The notes under the pieces: model-generated
Database searches by the model: none
What the model saw: only the letters and a program-made list of their open reading frames with translations
Told to the model about the DNA's origin: nothing
In this document: in pieces, positions 42,774-50,255 of the stretch
How the letters are laid out: each line of letters opens with the position of its first letter
How positions within the stretch are numbered: the first letter of the stretch is position 1
Source: Anaerolineae bacterium
GTDB lineage: Bacteria > Chloroflexota > Anaerolineae > 4572-78 > J111
Reading direction: 5' to 3'
Length of the DNA stretch: 64,000 nucleotides
Assembly: GCA_023151115.1 (NCBI GenBank)
Contig: JAKLJP010000019.1
Location: 1-64,000 of the forward strand
Program-made: the position numbers and the translations under genes

Positions 42774-43092
42774 TTTTCCCTTCGGCTATATTGCATATGC
42801 TCGTGACAATTTGGGATATATCTTTTTCAGATAGTTGAGGGCTAGATAAGATTGCACTGAGAAGATCCAATCTATCCTTTCGATCTAAATTTTTCTCTCT
42901 CAGCATTGTCAGATTTTGTTGAAATGCTTGGTCGTTGCCTTCGAGAATTTTATTAGCGTGAGCAATATCCCCGATAATATCAACTATTTTAATGATTGCC
43001 TCAGGAGGCAGTTTCTCAACCAAAGTCATTGCGACTTGCCCACTCTGGGTTAGATAACTTGAAGGTCGATTAATGGACATTTGTTCATTCAT
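42766..43092 (-). CDS. Small helical protein of unknown function in the TerB-like operon
   Basis: A 108-residue protein with helical, leucine-patterned sequence (VEKLPPEAIIKIVDIIGDIA and LDRKDRLDLLSAILSSPQLS). Its ATG at 43092 overlaps the TerB-like gene's end in an ATGAATGA arrangement. I prefer this start over the longer frame because residues upstream come from the overlapping gene. The layout of helices and its length resemble the protein at 42477-42773, so the two may be distant duplicates or subunits that pair. Function unknown. Confidence 0.65.
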   Translation of the reverse strand: MNEQMSINRPSSYLTQSGQVAMTLVEKLPPEAIIKIVDIIGDIAHANKILEGNDQAFQQNLTMLREKNLDRKDRLDLLSAILSSPQLSEKDISQIVTSICNIAEGKSG

Positions 43093-43762
43093 CGTTCTTA
43101 CTCTCCGATAGTTTCTTATACAAATAGCGGACACCAAAATAGCTACCAATACCCAAAGCTGCCACTACTCCTATGCCTGTTGTCATACCAAGCCCCAATC
43201 CAAGCGCTGCAAGGCCGGAAGTTATTCCTGCAGCACTTAGACCAAAAACAGAACCAGACATAGCTACAGCAGCTATGGGAACACCCGCACTAGCCAAACC
43301 TGCTGCAACTTCAGCTCCTAAGTCTTTTAAATCTTGCTTTCCACTACCAGAGTTTTGCGCTTTTATTACCGCTTCAACATATTTTTGTAGAGCAGCCAAT
43401 TGTTCTCCGTTAACATTAAGCTTCGAGGCGATTCTCTTCACTTCTTCTTCTTCGCTTGGAGCAAATACATTATCGGCAAAAGCCATAAAAAACATATCCG
43501 TGATTAAGGTGAATTTAAGCTGACTCCCTAATAAATTTGAAATTATCTCTTCAATATTGACACAACCCGGATCTTCTGCTACAGCGATAACTTTGCCAAT
43601 CCCAACGCCACCTAGTTCAACAGCTTTGCATAATTCACGCAAATTTGATATCTCAGTATCGGTAACTTTATTATCGGCTGAGGCAATATAAGCTACAACA
43701 CATAGATAATTGATTATCTCTTCTTCTGAATAACCAGATAAAGGATGTTTTTTGTTGTTCAT
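43085..43762 (-). CDS. TerB-like protein with Gly/Ala-rich hydrophobic C-terminus
   Basis: A 225-residue protein. Residues about 12-135 read like a TerB/DjlA-N acidic helical domain: LCVVAYIASADNKVTDTEIS, then later FMAFADNVFAPSEEEEVKRI, each with the Ala-Asp-(Asn)-x-(Val/Phe) acidic metal-site pattern of that family. Residues about 150-215 are a long Gly/Ala-rich hydrophobic segment (ITSGLAALGLGLGMTTGIGV) that could insert in the membrane. TerB domains occur in tellurite/stress islands and in defence-linked loci. GAGGGA precedes the ATG. It heads a run of four tightly packed or overlapping minus-strand genes. Confidence 0.75.
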   Translation of the reverse strand: MNNKKHPLSGYSEEEIINYLCVVAYIASADNKVTDTEISNLRELCKAVELGGVGIGKVIAVAEDPGCVNIEEIISNLLGSQLKFTLITDMFFMAFADNVFAPSEEEEVKRIASKLNVNGEQLAALQKYVEAVIKAQNSGSGKQDLKDLGAEVAAGLASAGVPIAAVAMSGSVFGLSAAGITSGLAALGLGLGMTTGIGVVAALGIGSYFGVRYLYKKLSESKNDE

Positions 43763-43872
43763 CTTGTCCCTCTAACTTTCATGTAGAAATAATGCTCACA
43801 AAATTTTAAATAGAGATACTTTCGAAGATTTCAAAAATGAAACCTCTAGCTTCCACCTTCAGATACCCCTAC

Positions 43873-44148
43873 CTACGCTGGCTCCCACTCCCGCGCCGAA
43901 TAACCGGGCACAAGCAGCCATTTGCTGAAATGTTCGATCATGACGCCGGTCACTGTAGTTTCGTCATTGAGGGCAAAGCCAATATAGGCAAACTCATCCA
44001 CATCAGTCCAAATACTGGGTACGGGCTTGCCTGTAAAGTAGATGGTCAATGAGTCGGCCATTGGGTTATAGTTTACCCAAAGCTGAGAGGGTTCAACGGT
44101 TTTGGGAAAGTAAGCCTGAACAGCTTCCGGTATCATGATCGTCGCCAT
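43873..44148 (-). CDS. DUF2283-like small protein, putative antitoxin
   Basis: A 91-residue protein with the beta-rich pattern of DUF2283 (VNYNPMADSLTIYFTGKPV, then WTDVDEFAYIGFALNDE and MIEHFSKW). DUF2283 proteins often sit beside small nuclease-like or RelE-like toxins and are thought to act as antitoxins. AAGGAGA lies ten bases before the ATG. It overlaps the upstream gene by 16 bases, so the two are translated together. The assignment rests on sequence pattern only. Confidence 0.6.
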   Translation of the reverse strand: MATIMIPEAVQAYFPKTVEPSQLWVNYNPMADSLTIYFTGKPVPSIWTDVDEFAYIGFALNDETTVTGVMIEHFSKWLLVPGYSAREWEPA

Positions 44149-44447
44149 AAAATTGTCTCTCCTTGTTTGAGCCGATTAACTCGATAGGCCGTCACAATCT
44201 CATCCCGCTCTACCACTACTTTGATCATCCAACGCTGAGGGCTACGTTGGTAAGTGTAATAATAAACAAGACGTTCCGAGTCAAGGGCATCTTGAGCGAT
44301 ATAGTCCGGTTTTTTGACAGTTTGCCTTATCAAGTTTACATCTGAAAGATCTGGATGTTCAATCAAAATATGTAGGGTATAGCAGGCTTCGGTCAGGTGT
44401 ATAGTACGGTCTTGTGGGTCTGTCGTAGTAAAGAGATATTCCGGCAT
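44133..44447 (-). CDS. Putative small nuclease-like protein (PBECR/DUF4258-like), toxin candidate
   Basis: A 104-residue protein with the order HILIEHPDL, VKKPDYIAQDALDSERLVYY, WMIKVVVERDEIVTAYRVNR and GETILW. This layout (His-Pro, a PD-x-I segment, then paired beta strands ending in TAY) recalls small BECR-fold nuclease-like proteins often paired with DUF2283. No function is proven. There is no ribosome site; an extended -10 box lies six bases upstream of the ATG, so the mRNA is probably leaderless. It overlaps the DUF2283-like gene by 16 bases. Confidence 0.55.
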   Translation of the reverse strand: MPEYLFTTTDPQDRTIHLTEACYTLHILIEHPDLSDVNLIRQTVKKPDYIAQDALDSERLVYYYTYQRSPQRWMIKVVVERDEIVTAYRVNRLKQGETILWRRS

Positions 44448-44453
44448 ACTAAG

Positions 44454-44462
44454 ATTATACCA
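44454..44462 (-). promoter_or_regulatory. Extended -10 promoter giving a leaderless mRNA
   Basis: On the minus strand TGG-TATAAT (44462-44454) lies six bases before the ATG of the nuclease-like gene. Transcription would begin at about the A of the start codon. No good -35 box is present, as expected for a TGn-extended promoter. Confidence 0.6.
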
Positions 44463-44507
44463 CCTTTTAACTTCTTACCCTATCTGCAAATTTATTACCT
44501 CTGCCGG

Positions 44508-46295
44508 TCACTCCGCCCCTGTGACCCGCGCCAACACCCGATAGGGGAAGGTCCGCCCTATCACCGAGGCGACTTGCAAAATGCGCTTGGCTTCGGCGTC
44601 GAGGCGGTCAATGCGGGCCATAATCACCCCTTGCAAGGTGTCGGGGATGGTGATGTCGTCGAGGCGGGCGGTGGTCGCCCAGCCCCGGCCCGTTTCGGAA
44701 CGGGTCAGCGCGCCGCTGTCAATCAGCGAGCGGATGACCTCTTCGACATAAAAGGGGTTGCCCTCGGCTTTGCTGATGATGAGCCGGCGGGTCTTTTCCG
44801 GCAACTGGCTCGACTCCAGCAGGTTGTCGAGCAGTTGGTTGCTCTCTGCGGCGGTCAGCGGGGCCAGTTCGATAATTTGGTGGTCGTCACCCAGCAGGGC
44901 GCTGACCCGCTGGTGAAAGGCCCACACCCGCCCCTCCCGCGCCGGGCGGTAGATCAACAGCAGCAGCAAGGGAGAGGTGCGGGTCAGGGGCAGAATCGCT
45001 TCCAGCAGCCCCAGGCTCGACGGGTCGCCCCAGTGCAAATCTTCCCAGACCAGCACCAGCGGCCCGTGTTTGCTTTTGACCGCCAGGTAACTCTGGACGG
45101 CCTGCAAAAGGCGCTGCTGCAAGGTTTCGCCTTCGACATATTTGAGCCGCTGAGCCGACTCCTCATCCAGGGGCGCATCCAACAGGTGGGCCAGATAGGG
45201 AAAAATCTCGGCGGACTGACCGGTAAAAAGTTGGTCAACCTCGGTGCGGAGGGCGCGGCTGACCTCCTGGGGCGAGGCATCGGGGGCCACCCGCAGCAGT
45301 TTGCGGAACATATCGCGGGCGGCCAGGTAGCTGGCGCTTTCGCCGTAAGAAAGGGCGCAGCCTTCGGCCCACTCGATCTGATTATTTTGGCGGCAGAGTT
45401 CATCACACAACTCACTGATCAGGCGCGACTTGCCCAAGCCCGCGTCGGCAATGACCGAAATGACTCCGCCCTGGCCCTGCTCAAAATGGGCCAGAATGGC
45501 TTTGGCCCGCGCCAGCTCGCGCTCCCGGCCCACCATCGGCGAATACAAGCCTTCGATGCCGCGCACCCGGCCCGGCGCGGCTTTGGCCCGCAGCAGCCGG
45601 TAGACCCGCACCGGCTTCTCTTTGCCCTTGAGCGCGACCGGCTTGAGCGGCTCAAACTCGAACAGCGGCGCGGTCAGCCGGTAGGTGTCTTCGCCCACCA
45701 GCGTTTCGCCGGCTTCGCTCAGGTCTTCCAGCCGGGCGGCCAGGTTGACCGTGTCGCCCATCACGCTGTAATCCTGGCGCTGTCGCGTGCCAATCCCCCC
45801 GGCGATGACCAGCCCGGTGTTGATGCCAAAGTGGAGCGCCAGCCGCTTGGGGATGAGGCCGGCATGTTCGTCGTTGAAGGTTTCCAGGGCGGCCATCATA
45901 TCCAGCGCCGCCCGCAGCGCCCGCTCCGGGTCATTCTCGTGGGCCTGGGGCGCGCCAAAGAGGGCCATAATCTCATCGCCGATGAACTTATCAATGTGGC
46001 CGCCGTACTGGTCAATCACCGCTCCCAGCCGCTCGAAGCAGGCGTTGATCATACTCCGCACTTCTTCCGGGTCGAGCTTTTCGCTCATGGCGGTAAAACC
46101 GGAGATGTCGGCAAACATCACCGTCACCTGCTTGCGCTCACCCTTGAGGGCCAGCGGCAGGGTTTCCGACCGCTCTAACTCAACCAATTGTTTGCGCAGC
46201 GCAGCCAGCGTGGTGGCGAGAACGACCTCGTCCACCAGGCCCTGCTGCGCTTCCAACGTGGTAATAGCCTGTTCAATTTCCTGGCGTTCGGTCAT
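44508..46295 (-). CDS. Class III nucleotide cyclase - AAA ATPase: detached N-terminal half
   Basis: A 595-residue protein. A helical N-terminus (about 1-45) precedes an adenylate/guanylate cyclase catalytic domain (about 50-230) with metal-binding Asp63 in FADISGFTAM and Asp107 in KFIGDEIMALFG, and SVMGDTVNLAARLED. The AAA/STAND ATPase follows from about 245 (VGRERELARAKAIL, P-loop DAGLGKS with its first Gly replaced by Ala, Walker B-like LVLVWEDLHWGD). The protein stops at FPYRVLARVTGAE, where family members normally continue into EYIFKH and TPRs; that continuation is the separate gene at 39700-41283. It should make a cyclic nucleotide in response to a STAND-type switch, if the halves still cooperate. 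Confidence 0.92.
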   Translation of the reverse strand: MTERQEIEQAITTLEAQQGLVDEVVLATTLAALRKQLVELERSETLPLALKGERKQVTVMFADISGFTAMSEKLDPEEVRSMINACFERLGAVIDQYGGHIDKFIGDEIMALFGAPQAHENDPERALRAALDMMAALETFNDEHAGLIPKRLALHFGINTGLVIAGGIGTRQRQDYSVMGDTVNLAARLEDLSEAGETLVGEDTYRLTAPLFEFEPLKPVALKGKEKPVRVYRLLRAKAAPGRVRGIEGLYSPMVGRERELARAKAILAHFEQGQGGVISVIADAGLGKSRLISELCDELCRQNNQIEWAEGCALSYGESASYLAARDMFRKLLRVAPDASPQEVSRALRTEVDQLFTGQSAEIFPYLAHLLDAPLDEESAQRLKYVEGETLQQRLLQAVQSYLAVKSKHGPLVLVWEDLHWGDPSSLGLLEAILPLTRTSPLLLLLIYRPAREGRVWAFHQRVSALLGDDHQIIELAPLTAAESNQLLDNLLESSQLPEKTRRLIISKAEGNPFYVEEVIRSLIDSGALTRSETGRGWATTARLDDITIPDTLQGVIMARIDRLDAEAKRILQVASVIGRTFPYRVLARVTGAE

Positions 46296-46721
46296 AGGAT
46301 ACTGCCTTCAGTGTGAAACGTAATGTGTAAAATGACACCGTACCCGGCGTGGTATAGCCCTACGGGTAAAACGTAATGGCTTTAGGAGTTACGCAGTTCA
46401 AGGTAGTTTAGCCCCTCATGGGCAGGCACAAGGCCCTAAACTACAACCCAACTGCGTAACTCATAGGCTTATTGACAAAGACGCATTTCAATAGTGAACT
46501 ATTACGTTTTATTTTTAGTTTGAAGTCGAAGGTTGAAGGGTAGTGATTGATAACTCTTTGGCTCTGATTTTAACACAAAAACAGCCGGGGAAACAGTGGG
46601 ATATTTGGGGGATGGGCTGACGACCGCCGACCGCCGCCGGCAGACAGCCGGATACCTTCTCTAAAAGAGGCGATGAGGCGTGAGGCGAGGAGTCGAAGGG
46701 CTTCGCATCTCTCGTCATGGG
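46296..46721. other. Intergenic region with nested repeats, no supported gene
   Basis: It contains the palindrome at 46386-46462, outer complementary phrases AAACGTAATGG (about 46368-46378) and ATTACGTTTT (about 46501-46510), and a GAGGCGTGAGGCGAGGAG phrase near 46675. The region lies between the divergent... convergent ends is not the case here: the cyclase start and the MFS end face it. The cyclase promoter must lie here but I see no convincing -35/-10 pair. Confidence 0.55.
46386..46462. repeat. Nested palindrome with perfect 13-bp outer arms
   Basis: GAGTTACGCAGTT (46386-46398) pairs with AACTGCGTAACTC (46450-46462). Inside, GTAGTTTAG pairs with CTAAACTAC. The inner wording (GTTTAGCCC ... 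GGGCTAAACTAC) also appears inside the palindrome at 50019-50111. Confidence 0.8.
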
Positions 46722-47942
46722 TCAGCCGTCGGCAGTTGCTTGCGCCGGGGCGACCTCCGGTTGTAACTGGGGCGTCTCGCGGGTGGAGGGGAGAAAGAGA
46801 GCCAGCAGCGCCACGACCACGCCTACCCCTGCCCCGGCCTGGATGACCGGATTCAGCCCCCACACATCGGCCAGCGCCCCGATGGCCCAGGCAGCCACCG
46901 CGCCCACCCCAAAGAGATAGCCCAGGGCCACCCCGGAAGCAAACGCCTGGCGGCCCGGCAGCAGGGCTTGGGCAATCACAATCAAGATACTGTGCGAAGC
47001 CCCGGTCAGGCCGCCAATGAGGATGGCCAAAACAAAAGCGATCCAGTTATTGTTGAGCGGCAAAAAGTAAATGGGCAGCGAGCCAAGCAGCATGGTCACA
47101 AAGACCACCTGTCGCCGGCCCCAGCGGTCGGCCAGGCTACCGGCCATCACCCCGGTCACCCCCGAAGCCATCCAGTACGAGCCGGTAATTAGGCCGTAAG
47201 CGGTCGCTTCCCAGCCCATCTCCTGAAACATTTTGGGTAAAAAATTGACCGTGCCCAGCACCACCCAGGAACGCAGCCCGGTGATCAACGCCAGCAGGGC
47301 AATCGCCCCCCAGCGCACCTTGACCGGGGGCAAACTCATGTCGCTGTGGCGCGGTCGGACCGGCAGGCGAATGGAGGTGTGGCGCATGGCATAGGCCATA
47401 AAAATGATAAAGGGGATGGTTGCCGCCGCCAGGGTATAGATGCCGGCCGGCCCGATGTGATCCAAAATCAGGCCGCCCAAAAATGGGCCGCTGGCCAGGC
47501 CGGTTTGTCCAAACAAAAAGAACATGCCGGTGGCCAGGGCGGCCTGGCTCAGGATGGCATTGGTCGAATGCATCGTTGCCAGGGGGTGAAACGCCCCGGA
47601 GCCAATCGAGGCCAGGGCGAAAGGGATCATAAATAAGGCAAAATTGTTGGTGGTTTGGGCCAGAAAAACGGCCAGGGCCATAAAACCAATTGTCCAGGCC
47701 ACGCTGCCCGGCCCCAGCCACCTACTCCCCAGCTTATCGGTCAGCCAGCCAAACAGGGGTTGGGTAATGGCCGCCAGCAGCGAATACGAACTGAGCGCCA
47801 GCCCGATTTGGGCCGTGCTGAGCGCCATGGGAATGCTCAAAAACGTGACCACCACCGACCCCATGCTGTTGAAAATATCAATCACCAGGTGGCCGACGGT
47901 GACAGCCATAAAGAGTTTGTTGCGTAACAAAGCGGTCATCAA
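46722..47942 (-). CDS. MFS transporter, fosmidomycin-resistance (Fsr)-like exporter
   Basis: A 406-residue major-facilitator protein with about twelve membrane helices. The A-loop-like motif after helix 2 is GWLTDKLGSRWLG and its counterpart after helix 8 is SLADRWGRRQVVF. The first helices (TVGHLVIDIFNSMGSVVV) and the early GAFHPLATMHSTNA stretch resemble the Fsr group of drug exporters. Substrate is unknown. The start has two adjacent ATG codons at 47942. It is a single gene; a GGAGTGCAAA-type hairpin lies just upstream. Confidence 0.88.
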   Translation of the reverse strand: MMTALLRNKLFMAVTVGHLVIDIFNSMGSVVVTFLSIPMALSTAQIGLALSSYSLLAAITQPLFGWLTDKLGSRWLGPGSVAWTIGFMALAVFLAQTTNNFALFMIPFALASIGSGAFHPLATMHSTNAILSQAALATGMFFLFGQTGLASGPFLGGLILDHIGPAGIYTLAAATIPFIIFMAYAMRHTSIRLPVRPRHSDMSLPPVKVRWGAIALLALITGLRSWVVLGTVNFLPKMFQEMGWEATAYGLITGSYWMASGVTGVMAGSLADRWGRRQVVFVTMLLGSLPIYFLPLNNNWIAFVLAILIGGLTGASHSILIVIAQALLPGRQAFASGVALGYLFGVGAVAAWAIGALADVWGLNPVIQAGAGVGVVVALLALFLPSTRETPQLQPEVAPAQATADG

Positions 47943-48056
47943 ATTGCCTCAAGGAAAAAGATGAGGCTATTATACTCTCCTTCAAGAAGGGGGGACAACC
48001 CGGCTCGATCATCTTAAAATGGTTGACGCCAGGAGCTAATAGTTGTAAGATAGCCT

Positions 48057-48085
48057 GGAGCGCAAAAGCAAAGCTTTTGCACTCC
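48057..48085. repeat. GGAGCGCAAAAGC short palindrome (GGAGTGCAAA family)
   Basis: GGAGCGCAAAAGC and GCTTTTGCACTCC form a tight hairpin with a two- to three-base loop. It lies 17 bases before the lipoprotein ATG, and GAGGA in between serves as the ribosome site. Confidence 0.75.
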
Positions 48086-48102
48086 AATGACCAGGAGGAT
48101 CA

Positions 48103-48489
48103 ATGAAACAGCCGCGCCCCATCATTTTAGCCAGCCTAATCTTCAACCTACTCTTGTCGCTCCTGGCCTGTGCCCCTACGGAAACCACCCCCACTACCCC
48201 TCCGGCCATTCGCGGCAGTATCACCAGTCGAACCCCTGGTTCCGGCGGCGATTGGGTTGGCTCGATTCTGGTTGAGGGTCAGGTTGAGGCAGGCACTACT
48301 TTCGACAAAGCTTCCATTACTGTTACAGCCAAAACGCGGATTTTTGAACAGGTGGGCCAGGAACGCCGCCCCACCACCTTCGACGCGCTGCAAGTTGGTC
48401 GAACTGCCGAAGCCTGGTTTACCGGCCCGGTGGCCGAGTCCTATCCGGTTCAGGCTACGGCCAGCGATATTGTGATTTTGGGGGAGTGA
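48103..48489 (+). CDS. Lipoprotein, DUF3221-like
   Basis: A 128-residue exported lipoprotein. The signal peptide ends in LLAC (Cys at about 23), followed by a Thr/Pro linker. The mature part is a small beta-rich domain (WVGSILVEGQVEAG, ASITVTAKTRIFEQ, LQVGRTAEAWFTGPVAESYP, QATASDIVIL) that fits the DUF3221 pattern. Function of that family is not known to me. AGGAGGA precedes the ATG. Its stop codon falls in the first bases of the palindrome at 48486-48540. It is upstream of the beta-oxidation genes but probably separate from them. Confidence 0.8.
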   Translation: MKQPRPIILASLIFNLLLSLLACAPTETTPTTPPAIRGSITSRTPGSGGDWVGSILVEGQVEAGTTFDKASITVTAKTRIFEQVGQERRPTTFDALQVGRTAEAWFTGPVAESYPVQATASDIVILGE

Positions 48490-48540
48490 GGCGAGGAGGC
48501 GAAGACGCGAAGCCTTTGTCCCCTCGCCTCTTCGCCTCAC
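48486..48540. repeat. Palindrome of GAGGCGAGGAGGCGAA phrases containing a stop codon
   Basis: GTGAGGCGAGGAGGCGAA pairs with TCGCCTCTTCGCCTCAC. The TGA at 48487-48489, stop codon of the lipoprotein gene, lies in its left arm. Related to 37781-37826. Confidence 0.8.
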
Positions 48541-48579
48541 GAGTCATCGCCTCTTTATTTTCAAAGGAAACGGATCATT

Positions 48580-49998
48580 ATGTCACATTCCATTCAAAAC
48601 GTCGCCGTCATCGGGGCAGGAACGATGGGCGCGGCGATTGCGGCCTTGCTGGCCAACGCCGGACTGCCGGTCACCCTGCTGGACGCCGTCCCCACCTCGC
48701 TTACCCCCGAAGAAGCGCAGCAGGGGCTAACGCTGACCAGCCCGCAGGTGCGTAACCGGCTGGTACAGGCCGGCTTCGAGCGCATGCGCCAGGCAAAACC
48801 ACCGGCTCTGGTAAACGAGGCCGCAGCCGGCCTTATTACCCTGGGCAACACCGAAGATGATTTTGACCGGCTGGCCGCCGCCGACTGGATTATCGAGGTG
48901 ATAATCGAAAAGCTGGAAGCTAAACGCGCGCTGCTGGCCCGCCTCGAAGCGATACGCAAACCCGGCAGCATCGTCAGCAGCAATACCTCCGGCCTGCCCA
49001 TTGCCTCGCTGGCCGAGGGCCGCAGCGACGACTTCAAGCGCCATTTTCTGGGGACGCACTTTTTCAACCCGCCCCAAATCTTAAAACTGCTGGAAATCAT
49101 CCCCACCTCTGCGACCGACCCGGCTGTGGTCGAAACGATCACCCGCTTTGCCGAAAATGTGTTGGGCCGGGGCATTGTCCACTGCAAAGATACGCCCAAC
49201 TTCATCGGCAACCGCCTCTTTTCGCCCGGCAACAGCTTTGCCATTCATTATGCCTTTGAGCACGGCTACACCATCGCCGAGGTGGATGCCCTGACCGGCC
49301 CGCTGCTGGGCCGGCCCAAAACGGCCACCTTTCGCCTGCAAGATTTGGTGGGCATTGATATTGCCGTCCACGTGGCCCACAACCTGTACGACCTGATCCC
49401 GCATGACCCGCACCGAGAGGTGCTGCGCTCGCTACACGTGGAACGAGTGGCCAATGAGTTGATGGCGCGGGGCTGGTTGGGCAACAAGACCAAACAGGGT
49501 TTTTACAAGCAAGGCAAGGATGCCGAGGGTCAGCGAATCTTCCTGGTACTAAACCCGGCCACCTTTGAATACGAAGTAGCCCAAATGCCCCGCTTCGAGG
49601 CCGTTGAAGCCGTCGGCAAAATCGCTGATTTGGGCCAGCGATTGACGGCCCTATTCGACCCGCGTTGGCAGGCCGACCGGGGGGCGCAACTGGCCTGGGC
49701 CGTGGTCAGCTTTGATCTGGCCTACGCTGCCGCCTGCGCCCAGGAAATTGCCTATGATCTCAAAAGCCTTGACGACGCCATGCGCTGGGGTTTTGCCTAT
49801 GAGGCCGGGCCGTTCGAGCTGTGGGATCGGCTGGGTGTGGCTGCCACCGCCGCCAAAATGGAAGCCTCCGGGTTGGTCGTCGCGCCCTGGGTCAAAGCCA
49901 TGCTGGCCGCCGGCTGTCCCACCTTTTACCGGCGGGAAAACGGCCAGACTACCGGCTTTTACGATTGGGACCAGCAGCAGTACCGCGATCTGCCCTGA
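48580..49998 (+). CDS. 3-hydroxyacyl-CoA dehydrogenase, lacking the C-terminal crotonase domain
   Basis: A 472-residue beta-oxidation enzyme that oxidises 3-hydroxyacyl-CoA with NAD. The Rossmann motif is VAVIGAGTMGAAIAALLANA; the active-site region includes SNTSGLPIASLAEG, GTHFFNPPQILKLLEIIP and DTPNFIGNRLF, and two HCDH C-domains follow (about 190-300, 365-450). In FadN-type proteins of Bacillus and relatives a crotonase domain follows the tail FYRRENG ... YDWDQQQY; here the protein ends precisely there, and a nested repeat begins right after. Either the crotonase part was lost or this is a natural short form. The acyl-CoA dehydrogenase gene downstream suggests a joint role. Confidence 0.9.
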   Translation: MSHSIQNVAVIGAGTMGAAIAALLANAGLPVTLLDAVPTSLTPEEAQQGLTLTSPQVRNRLVQAGFERMRQAKPPALVNEAAAGLITLGNTEDDFDRLAAADWIIEVIIEKLEAKRALLARLEAIRKPGSIVSSNTSGLPIASLAEGRSDDFKRHFLGTHFFNPPQILKLLEIIPTSATDPAVVETITRFAENVLGRGIVHCKDTPNFIGNRLFSPGNSFAIHYAFEHGYTIAEVDALTGPLLGRPKTATFRLQDLVGIDIAVHVAHNLYDLIPHDPHREVLRSLHVERVANELMARGWLGNKTKQGFYKQGKDAEGQRIFLVLNPATFEYEVAQMPRFEAVEAVGKIADLGQRLTALFDPRWQADRGAQLAWAVVSFDLAYAAACAQEIAYDLKSLDDAMRWGFAYEAGPFELWDRLGVAATAAKMEASGLVVAPWVKAMLAAGCPTFYRRENGQTTGFYDWDQQQYRDLP

Positions 49999-50001
49999 AA
50001 A

Positions 50002-50163
50002 CAGTAGCCAGTGGTCAGTCAATGTCGTTAAGTTAAGGCTGTAGCATAGGGCCTCGTGCCCGTTTATAGCCGCCCACAAAGGGCTAAACTACGCTAACTT
50101 AATGACATTGAGTAATCAGTAGTCAGTTTGGTTACGGACCACTGATTACTGATAACTGATAAC
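50002..50163. repeat. Nested palindromes after the hydroxyacyl-CoA dehydrogenase gene
   Basis: Outer phrases CAGTAGCCAGTGGTCAGT and GGACCACTGATTACTGATA enclose a second palindrome at 50019-50111 (TCAATGTCGTTAAGTTA ... TAACTTAATGACATTGA), which itself contains GTTTATAGCC/GGGCTAAAC-like arms. The family A element at 50164 abuts the right end. Confidence 0.8.
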
Positions 50164-50236
50164 TATACTTTGCACGGATACAAACTGCGTTTTTCTACAC
50201 TGGCAAAAAGCTCAGTTTGTGCCTGCGGGCAGTATA
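50164..50236 (-). repeat. 73-bp dispersed palindromic element, family A, copy 3 (inverted)
   Basis: The reverse complement differs from copy 1 and copy 2 by single positions. It lies at the edge of a phrase-type palindrome, as copy 2 lies within one, and ends 19 bases before the acyl-CoA dehydrogenase start. Confidence 0.9.
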
Positions 50237-50255
50237 TTTTCTCAAGGAGACAAAG

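Noticed and set aside
41284..44507. Transposase or integrase explaining the island between the cyclase halves
   Set aside because: No recombinase-like gene and no terminal inverted repeats or target duplication were found at the edges.
44397..46178. 593-residue plus-strand frame opposite the cyclase gene
   Set aside because: The minus strand encodes a clear cyclase/ATPase; the long antisense frame is an effect of GC-rich codon use (Gln/Gly/Ala/Arg-rich).
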